Shown in pieces: positions 28,051-36,253 of a stretch of DNA of 51,360 nt (positions are counted from its first letter, which is position 1; each line of letters starts with the position of its first letter). Source of the stretch: an uncultured Pseudomonadota bacterium (GTDB lineage: Bacteria > Pseudomonadota > Gammaproteobacteria > Burkholderiales > Rhodocyclaceae); NCBI GenBank assembly GCA_946479855.1, contig CAMLHL010000011.1, forward strand, positions 1 to 51,360. Direction: 5' to 3'. The position numbers and the translations under genes were made by a program. The notes beneath the pieces are model-generated. The model was not told the origin of the DNA, ran no database searches, and saw only the letters and a program-made list of their open reading frames with translations.

Positions 28051-29397
28051 TCAGAAACCCCGGCCCTCCTTGTGCAGTTCGCGGCGCAGTCCGTTGTCGA
28101 TGTCCTCGGCGGCCAGCCGGCGGTCGCCGCGAACCAGGCTGCGTAGTGCGGCATGGCGGATGATGTTGATGATGGTGCCGCCGGAAATTTCGTGCTTCTC
28201 GGCCAGGCTGACAAAATCGAGATCACTGTCGCGTTCGAGCAGGGGCGGCAAGGATTCCGTCCACAGCCGGTAGCGTTCCTCGACCGCCGGCATCGGAAAG
28301 GCAATCACCGACTGGAAGCGGCGGGTGAAGGCGTCGTCGATATTGCCGCGCAGGTTGGACGACAGGATGACGACGCCCGGAAAATCCTCGATGCGCTGCA
28401 GCAGATAACTGACTTCCTGGTTGGCGTAGCGGTCGTGGGCGCTATCGACGCGGGTGCGCTGGCCGAACAGGGCGTCGGCCTCGTCGAAGAACAGAATCCA
28501 GCCGCGCTGTTCGGCCAGATCGAAAACGCGGGCGAGGTTCTTTTCCGTTTCACCGATGTACTTGGAAACGACCATCGACAGGTCGACGCGATGCACCTCG
28601 CGGGCGCACAGCTTGCCGAGGAGACAGGCCGACAGCGTCTTGCCGGTGCCCGGCGGACCGTGGAACAGACAGGTGTAGCCGGGGCGCATGCGGGCGGCCA
28701 TGCCCAGGGTATGCAGCAGCGTGTCGCCGTACTCCAGCCAGTCGCGGACTTCCTCCAGCTGGGCCAGCGTTGCCGGCGGCAGCACCAGATCGCGCCAGGC
28801 CAGCCCGGTCGTCACCCGCTGAGCCGGCAGGGTATCGGCCTCGGCGCCCGGCACCTCGAGGCCGAACAGCGCCAGCACGGCCGGGGCCGCCTGCAGGCGG
28901 CCGGCCAACAGCGATTCGCCGGGCGGCGGCGCCAGCGGCAGCAGCACCTCGCCACCGAGCAGGGCTTCGTCGTGCCCCAGCAAGCGGATGCCGCGCAGGC
29001 GTCCGGCCATGTCGTCGCCGGCCAGCAGAAAGCAGGCCGTCTCGCCGGTCGGGATGAAATACCCGCTCAGCGCGCCCTGAACGCCGCCAAACTCGCTGTA
29101 GCCACGCTGGCTGGCCGGGTTTCTCGCCCACAGCACGTCGAGCAACTGTGGCCGGAGCAGCGGCGCCAGCGCCAGCAGCAGCAGGGCCCGCGCCTCGGCA
29201 TCCAGCCCCTGTCGGCGGATGAATTCGGCGTAGGGCGACGCGCTGTCGCGCAGCGACGGCGGCGCCCGGTCGCCGGGCAGGGCCGGGTTGCTCGGCTGTT
29301 CGGCGAAGTAGGTGTCGAGACGATGCTGCAACAGCGTCGCCAGCCAGCCAAGGTCGGCGGCGAGGTCAGGAGCGGAGGCGTTCAGGAATTCGGCCAT
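28051..29397 (-). CDS. AAA+ ATPase of the contractile injection system, Afp15-like (448 aa)
   Basis: The C-terminal half is an AAA+ module. Walker A GPPGTGKT is at 247-254, Walker B FFDEAD has DEAD at 305-308, and FTRRFQSVIAFPMP carries the arginine-finger and box VII region. The N-terminal ~210 residues are a winged or helical domain with no enzyme motif. In Afp and PVC clusters an ATPase of this type is needed for assembly or cargo loading, though its exact role is debated. The start MAEFLNASAP at 29397 overlaps the tape-measure gene by 16 bases. A longer in-frame extension upstream reads as that gene in another frame and is discarded. Confidence 0.92.
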   Translation of the reverse strand: MAEFLNASAPDLAADLGWLATLLQHRLDTYFAEQPSNPALPGDRAPPSLRDSASPYAEFIRRQGLDAEARALLLLALAPLLRPQLLDVLWARNPASQRGYSEFGGVQGALSGYFIPTGETACFLLAGDDMAGRLRGIRLLGHDEALLGGEVLLPLAPPPGESLLAGRLQAAPAVLALFGLEVPGAEADTLPAQRVTTGLAWRDLVLPPATLAQLEEVRDWLEYGDTLLHTLGMAARMRPGYTCLFHGPPGTGKTLSACLLGKLCAREVHRVDLSMVVSKYIGETEKNLARVFDLAEQRGWILFFDEADALFGQRTRVDSAHDRYANQEVSYLLQRIEDFPGVVILSSNLRGNIDDAFTRRFQSVIAFPMPAVEERYRLWTESLPPLLERDSDLDFVSLAEKHEISGGTIINIIRHAALRSLVRGDRRLAAEDIDNGLRRELHKEGRGF

Positions 29398-30851
29398 TGG
29401 GTATGGAGGCTGTGCCGCATCCAGGGCAGGCGGACGATGGATATGCCCCAGGGCAGGCGGTCGAGCAGCAGGTCGTAGGTTTCGGCTTGCGGCCGGAGCA
29501 GCCAGCCGTCGGCCGCCGGATAAAGCAGGCCGCCACGCTGCAGGAAGGCGACCCGCAGGCCGTCGAGGCTGGTCTTGCCGAGGGCCGACCAATGCGCGAC
29601 GACGGCGCCGAGCAAGGCTGCGCCCTCCTCCCGCTCGGCCGTCCCGAGCAGCCCGGCGGCGACCGGCAAGGCGTCGTCGGGGCGCAGGCCGAGCAGCAGT
29701 TTGGCAGTGCCGAGCTCGAACTCGTACGGTTCGTCGCGGCCGGTGGCCAGCCAGTTGAGCAGGGCCGCGGCCCGCGGCAAGGCAGCCCATGGAAAGGGGT
29801 CGCCCGGACGATGATCGGCAGCCAGCCAGCCGAGCACCGAGAAAAGTCGCGGCAGATAGGGATGGAGGAGGACCAGCCCGGCCGAGCGCAGCGGCAGGCC
29901 GGGGACAGGTTCGCCGGCGACCGGCAAAGCCGGGCGATATTCGGGGTCGCCCGGCGGCGCCAACGAGGCTGCCCCGCCAGGACAGGCGTCATCCGGCGCC
30001 CGGCCCCGGGGCGGCCAGGGCTCGGCGAGGGAGAACAGGTTGGCGATTTTTTGCCATTTTTCCCGGTCGACCGTAGCAAACGCCCCGAGCCGCCCGGCAC
30101 AGGCCTCCACGGCCGCCTCCCACTCGGCCTGCCGGATCGAGGAGTAGCGTACATCGGCCGCCAGCAGCACCAAGCCGAGCGACTGCAGGCGCAACGCGTG
30201 ATCGGTCGGGCGGCCGGCCTGCAAGCGTTCCAGGGCAAGCAGCGGGGCCGAGAAATCGCCACCGGTGGCTTCGGCCAGACGGAATGCGAAATCCCACCAG
30301 GCGCTGCGTCCGGCGGCGTCGAGCAATTGCAGGAACCGGAAAAAAGCATCGGCGCGGGCCGGCCCGGCCACTGGCAGCTCGGCCAGCAGACGGGGCCAGG
30401 CGGCGGCCGGCACGACGCTCCACTGCTGGGCTTCGGCCGCCAGCTGGCGGTGCAGATCGGCGGGGTCGCGACCGGCATCGAACCAGTCGACACCGCCGCT
30501 GTTCAAATAGCGCTGCAGGCGCCCGGCCGGACTCAGGTCGGACGCAGGCGCCGGGCGCCTTTCCGGCGGGGCGGCCAGTGCCTCGAGCAATGCCTGGCGG
30601 GTGGCCTCGGCCAGCCGGGCCGGCAATTCCGCGGCCAGTTGCTCGGGCGACGAGACGCGGATCGCGATCTCCAGGCGCGGCAGATGGATTTCCCGTTCGC
30701 CATCGTCGAGGGCGGCAAAGGCGCTGTCCAGTGCCGGCAGCAGGCTGCGTTCATTTTCCCGGCGGAGGATGGCGCGGACGGCAAAGGCGTCATCGGCGCT
30801 GGCTGCGGCGACCTGCCAGCGCTGGCGACGGATGCGATGCGTCAGACTCAT
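29382..30851 (-). CDS. Contractile injection system tape-measure-type protein, Afp14-like (489 aa)
   Basis: The N-terminus reads HRIRRQRWQVAAASADDAFA, then NERSLLPALDSAFAALDDGE and IHLPRLEIAIRV. This is the pattern of the eCIS tape-measure family, which has paired helices followed by a short strand unit. The protein is Leu/Ala/Trp-rich and repetitive in feel. Tape-measure proteins set tube length and fill its lumen before firing. At 489 residues it is short compared with classical Afp14, which would predict a short particle. It lies between the 921-residue protein and the ATPase and overlaps the latter by 16 bases. Confidence 0.75.
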   Translation of the reverse strand: MSLTHRIRRQRWQVAAASADDAFAVRAILRRENERSLLPALDSAFAALDDGEREIHLPRLEIAIRVSSPEQLAAELPARLAEATRQALLEALAAPPERRPAPASDLSPAGRLQRYLNSGGVDWFDAGRDPADLHRQLAAEAQQWSVVPAAAWPRLLAELPVAGPARADAFFRFLQLLDAAGRSAWWDFAFRLAEATGGDFSAPLLALERLQAGRPTDHALRLQSLGLVLLAADVRYSSIRQAEWEAAVEACAGRLGAFATVDREKWQKIANLFSLAEPWPPRGRAPDDACPGGAASLAPPGDPEYRPALPVAGEPVPGLPLRSAGLVLLHPYLPRLFSVLGWLAADHRPGDPFPWAALPRAAALLNWLATGRDEPYEFELGTAKLLLGLRPDDALPVAAGLLGTAEREEGAALLGAVVAHWSALGKTSLDGLRVAFLQRGGLLYPAADGWLLRPQAETYDLLLDRLPWGISIVRLPWMRHSLHTQWPNS

Positions 30852-30864
30852 GGCGGGCGCCCGT

Positions 30865-33630
30865 TCAGCCGATGCCGAAGCCGACCTTGGTCATCAGCTG
30901 GTTGGCAACCAGCGCCGAACTGCCGGTCGTCTGCTGGTTGGCGGCGATGGCGGTTTCCTTCAGGGTGCTCTGCAGCCTGGCACTGGCGTCCTTGTCGGTG
31001 ACCAGGCTGATGGCCGAACCGACCGTCTCGTAAACAGCGGCCTTGTCGGCCTCGAAACGCACGGTCTCGGGCGCGGCGACAGCAAAATACTCTACCGTTG
31101 TGCCGACCGAAACGGCCAGTTGCGACTCGATTTCCTTGGCCTGCTCGAGCGCCTTCTCGCGCGTCGCCGCCGACATCCGGTCGTCGCCGGCGACCTCGCG
31201 CAGCCCCTTGATCTGCTCCTGCTGGCCCTTGATGATGGCCAGCATCTGCTCCATGTAGCGGTCGTTGGTCGCCGCCTTGACGCCGTCGGCAACGTCCGCC
31301 GTCACCCGGGTGTTCTTCAGCACGTCACCGAGGCTGCCCAGCGATTCGCGGAAGAACCGGGAATAGTTTTCCTGCAGCTTCACCTCGGGCAGGATCTTGC
31401 TCACCTTGAAGTCGTCGAGGACCAGGTCGAGCGGCTTGATCACCTTGATCGGCAGCAGGTCGTCGGGCAGGCGGACGCGGATGTCGGGCAGGGTCAATTC
31501 GGGTTCCTCCTGGTCGCTTTCGTCGTTGTCGTCGAGCCAGTAGGGCAGCATCAGGTCGCCGATGACGACGCCGCTGTCGTCGTAGGCGAGCACGAAGGTA
31601 CCGCCCGGCACGGCGCCGCCGAAATGTTCCAGGCCTGGGTGTTCGCCGATCATGTTGGCGAACAGCAGGCGGTCCTTCCGGTCGTCTTCGCGCTTTTTCA
31701 GGATGTCGCCCAGCCAGTTCACCCAGAGGTGGGTTTTCGAGCCGCTGACGCTGTCGACCGGGGAAATCATGTCGTTGCGCATGATATCGCCCAGACCGGT
31801 CTTGGCTTTCGCGGTGGTCAGCACCGCCTCGTCGAAGCGCGCAGTCCACGTCCCGCCGTGCTGGCTAAAGCTCTTGTAGCTGCGCGCGCCGAGCGGACCG
31901 GGACTGGCGCTGTTGCCGATCAGCTCGCTATCGGCGGCTTCCAGCTTGACCTTGGCGGCTTCCAGCGGCTTGACCACATCCGCGTTCAGGACATTGGTCG
32001 ACAGCGTTTGCACCGATGCGCCTGCCGCCTTGATGTCGCCGATCAGGCGGCCGCTGTAGGCGATGTTGTCCTTGAGGTGGCTGGCCAGATCCTGGCGCAG
32101 CAGGTAATGCAGGCTGTGCAGGCTGTTCTTCTTGAATTTCGGGCCGCGGATGACCAGGTCGCGCCGGTTGTGCAGCAAGACGCTGACCACGGCGATCGGC
32201 AGGTTGCGCTGGCGGACCAGCTTCTCGACGGCCGGCTCGGCGACGCCCACCGGCAGGCCGAGGTGGCCTTCGATGCGGAAAAAGTCGCAGGCCCCGAGAT
32301 CGCGTTTGAAGGGATCGTCGGCCGCATTTTTATCGACGGCCGGCATCCAGAAATAGCCGAGGTTGTCGTCGCTCTCGCCCCGCTGATGGCGCGCCTCGTT
32401 CCACCAGACGCGGACCTGGCCGTCGGCGCGGTAATAGATGGGCACGGCACGCTGCTCGAGGCCGGCACTTTCGCGCCGGCTGGGAGTGATTTTCAGCCCC
32501 TCGCCGGGCGCGGCAGGCAGGGCGAAATCGCCGATCAGGGCAGCGAACTTGCGCATCAGGTAACGCACCCGCTCGCGCTCGGCCCCCGCGGCCAGCCAGG
32601 GCGCCGGGTAGCGCCCAGTGCGCAATTGCGTCGGGTCGGCCAGTGCGCCGAGCAAGAGGTGCTTGGCAAAGGCGCCGGCGGCCGGGCAGAGTACCGAATC
32701 GTCGGCAAACAGCGCGCTGCGCAGCTCGCCCCAGGTGGCGACGAGGTCCTTGGCAAAGGCGTGGTAATACTGGATGCCGAGCCGGACATTCGCCATGCCG
32801 CCGGCGATCTCCTTCAACCTGGCGGCCCAGCCGCTCGGGCTGGGCAGGTCATCCGGCCAGCGCTCGCCGAGCGCCGTGGTCATCGTCGCAATAGCCTCGA
32901 CCAGCGCGCCCAGTGTCTGGCTGGCGGCCCCCCGGTACACCGCCGCAAAGGCTTCGGCCGAGGCGATCGTCACCTTGTCGCCCGCCCCGGTGCCAAGATC
33001 CGGGCGCGTCGCGGCAACGCGCGACAGCAGCCGGGCGAGGTCGGTGCCGGTGGGCAATACGACGGTCAACCCGTTTTTTTCGGCAATTTCGCGCTCAATC
33101 AGCAGCAGGCGCTGGGTGTTGCGGGCAGTCCGCCCGCGGTTGTCGCAATCACCGCCGGTACACAGGTCGGGATCATTCTCGTAGCTTTCCATGAAGGCGA
33201 CGGCGACCATCCTCGCCAGGCGGTCGGCGATCTCGGCCAGCGGCGTGCCCTGGCGCGGGTCATCGGCGGCCAGCAATTCGACCAGCGGCAGCATCTTGCC
33301 GTCGACATAGAAGGGTTCGTAGGCCGGGGCGCGTTCGTCGTAGGCCAGCCAGCGGTCGAACACCGTGTCGGCCGGCAGGCTGAGCAGGTCGCCGTCGCTG
33401 GTCACCCCGATGCCCTTGCCGATACTGAGCTGCTCCTTGCCAAGCCAGGGCCGCAGCCCGCCGACGATGCCGACGCCGAGCAGTTGCGTGCGCGTCAGGC
33501 GGTTCTGGTCGTCGAGGTATTCGACGACGCTGTTCAACTGGTTTTCGGTCAGGACCTGATCGCGCTCGAAAACGGCGTAATCAGTGGTCACTGCATCGAG
33601 GCGGCGGATGATCTTGAGGGGGTCGGCCAT
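30865..33630 (-). CDS. Large eCIS-associated protein of unknown function (921 aa)
   Basis: The N-terminal ~60 residues (MADPLKIIRRLDAVTTDYAV, then ERDQVLTENQLNSVVEYLDD and QLLGVGIVGGL) match from memory the start of large uncharacterised proteins in contractile-injection clusters, especially of Bacteroidetes. The middle contains mixed alpha/beta sequence with VVIGDLMLPYWLDD near residue 690. The last ~170 residues are strongly helical (MEQMLAIIKGQQEQIKGL) and probably coiled coil. There is no signal peptide, catalytic motif or fibre-like repeat. It sits where classical clusters place the fibre (Afp13) or its neighbours, so a baseplate-exterior or receptor-binding part is possible but unproven. 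A GGGAG ribosome site precedes the ATG. Confidence 0.7.
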   Translation of the reverse strand: MADPLKIIRRLDAVTTDYAVFERDQVLTENQLNSVVEYLDDQNRLTRTQLLGVGIVGGLRPWLGKEQLSIGKGIGVTSDGDLLSLPADTVFDRWLAYDERAPAYEPFYVDGKMLPLVELLAADDPRQGTPLAEIADRLARMVAVAFMESYENDPDLCTGGDCDNRGRTARNTQRLLLIEREIAEKNGLTVVLPTGTDLARLLSRVAATRPDLGTGAGDKVTIASAEAFAAVYRGAASQTLGALVEAIATMTTALGERWPDDLPSPSGWAARLKEIAGGMANVRLGIQYYHAFAKDLVATWGELRSALFADDSVLCPAAGAFAKHLLLGALADPTQLRTGRYPAPWLAAGAERERVRYLMRKFAALIGDFALPAAPGEGLKITPSRRESAGLEQRAVPIYYRADGQVRVWWNEARHQRGESDDNLGYFWMPAVDKNAADDPFKRDLGACDFFRIEGHLGLPVGVAEPAVEKLVRQRNLPIAVVSVLLHNRRDLVIRGPKFKKNSLHSLHYLLRQDLASHLKDNIAYSGRLIGDIKAAGASVQTLSTNVLNADVVKPLEAAKVKLEAADSELIGNSASPGPLGARSYKSFSQHGGTWTARFDEAVLTTAKAKTGLGDIMRNDMISPVDSVSGSKTHLWVNWLGDILKKREDDRKDRLLFANMIGEHPGLEHFGGAVPGGTFVLAYDDSGVVIGDLMLPYWLDDNDESDQEEPELTLPDIRVRLPDDLLPIKVIKPLDLVLDDFKVSKILPEVKLQENYSRFFRESLGSLGDVLKNTRVTADVADGVKAATNDRYMEQMLAIIKGQQEQIKGLREVAGDDRMSAATREKALEQAKEIESQLAVSVGTTVEYFAVAAPETVRFEADKAAVYETVGSAISLVTDKDASARLQSTLKETAIAANQQTTGSSALVANQLMTKVGFGIG

Positions 33631-33645
33631 GGTCGTGCTCCCGGA

Positions 33646-36240
33646 CTACGATTCAGGATTCTGGTCGGCGCTGCCCAGGGCAGTGCGACCGAGGACGAAG
33701 GGTGGTGGCTCCAGCTGGCCGCAAGGATGCAGGCCGCTGGCCGGATAAACGTTCTTGGCGTGGGTCAGCGCATCGATCAGCGCCTTGATCTTGTTGGCCC
33801 GGTCGGCGCTGGCGGCGCCGGCGCGGATGGCCAGCCAGTCGCGATAGGCCTTCTCGATGATGGCCATGTCGTCGCTATTCACCCAGCAGATGCGCGGCAG
33901 GATGTGGGCCGGCGTTTCCTGGCGCAGGGTCTCCTCGACGAAGCGGCGGAAATCCATGTCGCGGAAACGTCCGCTGTAGGCCGGCAGGACGATGGTGATG
34001 CGGTCGCTGTAGGGATCGAGATCGGCGCAGTCGGTGCAGCCGGGATCGACGCAGATATCCAGCAAGGGGTCGCCGGCCTGCTCGGGCAGGAGCAGCAGAT
34101 GCTCGATGACATACAGGCCCTCGCCGCTGTAGTGCTCGCGCAGATGGGCGATCAGCCCGGCGATGGCCAGTTCCATCGCCGCGGCCGTGGCGAAATATTC
34201 GATGCGCCGGGCGATCACTTCGCCGTGGTCGTCGACGATGTTGAAGTAGTGGCGGCCATCACTCGTCGTCTTGCGTTCGTAGCCCTCGGGGTGCTGGGCC
34301 CGGGCGATGGCCAGCTCCATTTCGTCGCGCGCCTGGGCCGTCGTCGGATAGTTGGTGCTGCTCGACAGGAGGATCTTGGCACTGACCGGATGGCGGACAC
34401 GAAAACGGAATTCGTCGCCGGGCGTTGCATCGACTTCGGCGTAGGTGTCGTAGGCGATCTCCGAGAGGTTGCGCCGCTGCCGGTTGCCGATATCGAGCAG
34501 GCGGCCGATGCGGCGTTCGAAGCCGGAAACGTTGTCGCTGTTCCACAGGTCGGCCGCGCCCCGCAAGGCGGCGTCGTAGCCCTGGCCGCGCTCGCCGCCG
34601 ATGGCCGGATAATCGTCGAGGAAGGCGCTCTTGGCGGCGGCCGCCTGGGCCGGCCCCATGCCGAAACGCGCCTGCATGACTGCGACGTACTCCTGGAAAT
34701 CTTCGGCATGGCGGGCCAGCAGGTGGTCGAGGCAGCGGTTGCGGCGGCGCAGCCCGCTGCCGGCCGGTTCGACGACTTCGGCCAGGGCGGCGGCATCGAA
34801 GCCCTCGGCATAGACCTTTTCCCAATCCGGGAAGCTGTCGACCAATTGGCTGAAGTAGCTTTGCGCCAGATCGGGCTGGGTCGAGAACAGATCGCGGACG
34901 TGCGCCAGCTGCGCCTGGTGGTTGGCCATGACCTGATCGAAAAAGAGCAGCCAGGCCTTCAGTTGCAGGGCCTGCGCCGCCCGCTGCGGCGAGGCGCCGG
35001 GCGGCAGACCGACCTCCGAGATGCCGTAGATGGCCGGAAAGTGCGACTGGAAGGAGTGATAGCGCGCCGGGTCGCGGTAGCGGCCAAGCGGGATCGGCAG
35101 GTCTTCGCGCTGACCGTCCTCCAGCTTGCGGCGCTCGGCCTGGCGCAGATCGTCGAGCAGCGCGGCGACCCGCCCGGCCTGGGGGGGGATGGGCAGGTTT
35201 TTCTTGTAAAAGACCAGTCGACCGTGGGATTCCGAAAGCCGCGGCTGGCACCCGTCCGGCACCGGCAGACGCCACTTGTCGAGCGGTTCGACGGCCTGCC
35301 CGGCGGCGTCCAGCGCATTGAGCCGGATGTCGCGGATGGCGACGACGCCCGGAATATCCATGATCACGCTGATCACGTCGGAGAGCCGGACTTCGCTGCG
35401 CAGACCGGCCGCAGCGAGTTCCTCGTCGTCGATGAAACCGTTGACCAGGGGCGGCCCGGCGAAGATTTCCGGAATGCACCACAGCGAACCGTCGGCCCGG
35501 CGGCGCTGGCGCATTTCGTCGAGCGTGTAATTGGGCACCGGCGGCGCCAGAAAACGGTCGACCGCAAAGGCGATGTCGGCGGCGACACGGTCGGCATCGG
35601 CGTCCGGCCGCAGGTCGATTTCGGCGCACAGGCTGAAAAATTGGGTGCCGACGCGGTCGACACCGACAAAATCGGTGCACAGCGAGCGGTGGGCGTGCAG
35701 GGTCGCCAGCACGTCGCGATCCACCGCCTGTCGCAACTCGGCGGTATTCCTGTCGTCCATGTAGTCGAGCCGCACGCGGTAGCGGCCGCGTACGGCGATC
35801 GGGCGCTCGCGCTGGCGGCCACGCAGCTCGGTGGCCAGCGTGCCTTCGGCCGGATCGGCGTAGAGCATGGTCGCCACCGGCTGCAGCCAGGCATTCTTGA
35901 CGCCGGGCAGGTCGATCAGCAGCTTGCGGTAGTCGGCGGCAGTGACCGGCTGGCCAGGCAGGAGGCGACCGGCGCTGGCGAACAGTCGGGCCATCTCGGC
36001 GGCGTTGTCGGCCGGTGCGGCAAGCAGGTCTTCAATCGGGAAGCGCGTCCGGTAGGCAAGATCGGTCAGCGCGTAGGCCAGCAGTTCCAGCATCGTAATG
36101 CCGGGGTCGTGCGCGTTGTGGTCGGTCCATTCGCGCCGCGACAAGCGGCGCACGCCATCGAGGCCGATGGCCGCCAGCTGGCGCTGGTCGAGCCCCGGAT
36201 CGGCGGGCGGCAGGGGCGAGATTTTGGCTTGCAGCAGCAT
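33646..36240 (-). CDS. eCIS baseplate wedge protein, Afp11/Afp12-like (864 aa)
   Basis: The N-terminal region RREWTDHNAHDPGITMLELLAYALTDLAYR is the classic opening of contractile-tail baseplate J/gp6-type proteins, in which the DPGITMLE loop packs against the hub. The remainder is long mixed alpha/beta sequence with Trp- and Asp-rich stretches. Two baseplate genes of this kind lie side by side, as Afp11 and Afp12 do. Together they form the wedge that triggers sheath contraction. The start MLLQAKISPL at 36240 is preferred over an 11-codon extension that does not fit. It overlaps the upstream stop slightly. Confidence 0.85.
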   Translation of the reverse strand: MLLQAKISPLPPADPGLDQRQLAAIGLDGVRRLSRREWTDHNAHDPGITMLELLAYALTDLAYRTRFPIEDLLAAPADNAAEMARLFASAGRLLPGQPVTAADYRKLLIDLPGVKNAWLQPVATMLYADPAEGTLATELRGRQRERPIAVRGRYRVRLDYMDDRNTAELRQAVDRDVLATLHAHRSLCTDFVGVDRVGTQFFSLCAEIDLRPDADADRVAADIAFAVDRFLAPPVPNYTLDEMRQRRRADGSLWCIPEIFAGPPLVNGFIDDEELAAAGLRSEVRLSDVISVIMDIPGVVAIRDIRLNALDAAGQAVEPLDKWRLPVPDGCQPRLSESHGRLVFYKKNLPIPPQAGRVAALLDDLRQAERRKLEDGQREDLPIPLGRYRDPARYHSFQSHFPAIYGISEVGLPPGASPQRAAQALQLKAWLLFFDQVMANHQAQLAHVRDLFSTQPDLAQSYFSQLVDSFPDWEKVYAEGFDAAALAEVVEPAGSGLRRRNRCLDHLLARHAEDFQEYVAVMQARFGMGPAQAAAAKSAFLDDYPAIGGERGQGYDAALRGAADLWNSDNVSGFERRIGRLLDIGNRQRRNLSEIAYDTYAEVDATPGDEFRFRVRHPVSAKILLSSSTNYPTTAQARDEMELAIARAQHPEGYERKTTSDGRHYFNIVDDHGEVIARRIEYFATAAAMELAIAGLIAHLREHYSGEGLYVIEHLLLLPEQAGDPLLDICVDPGCTDCADLDPYSDRITIVLPAYSGRFRDMDFRRFVEETLRQETPAHILPRICWVNSDDMAIIEKAYRDWLAIRAGAASADRANKIKALIDALTHAKNVYPASGLHPCGQLEPPPFVLGRTALGSADQNPES

Positions 36241-36253
36241 GATGATTCTCGCG

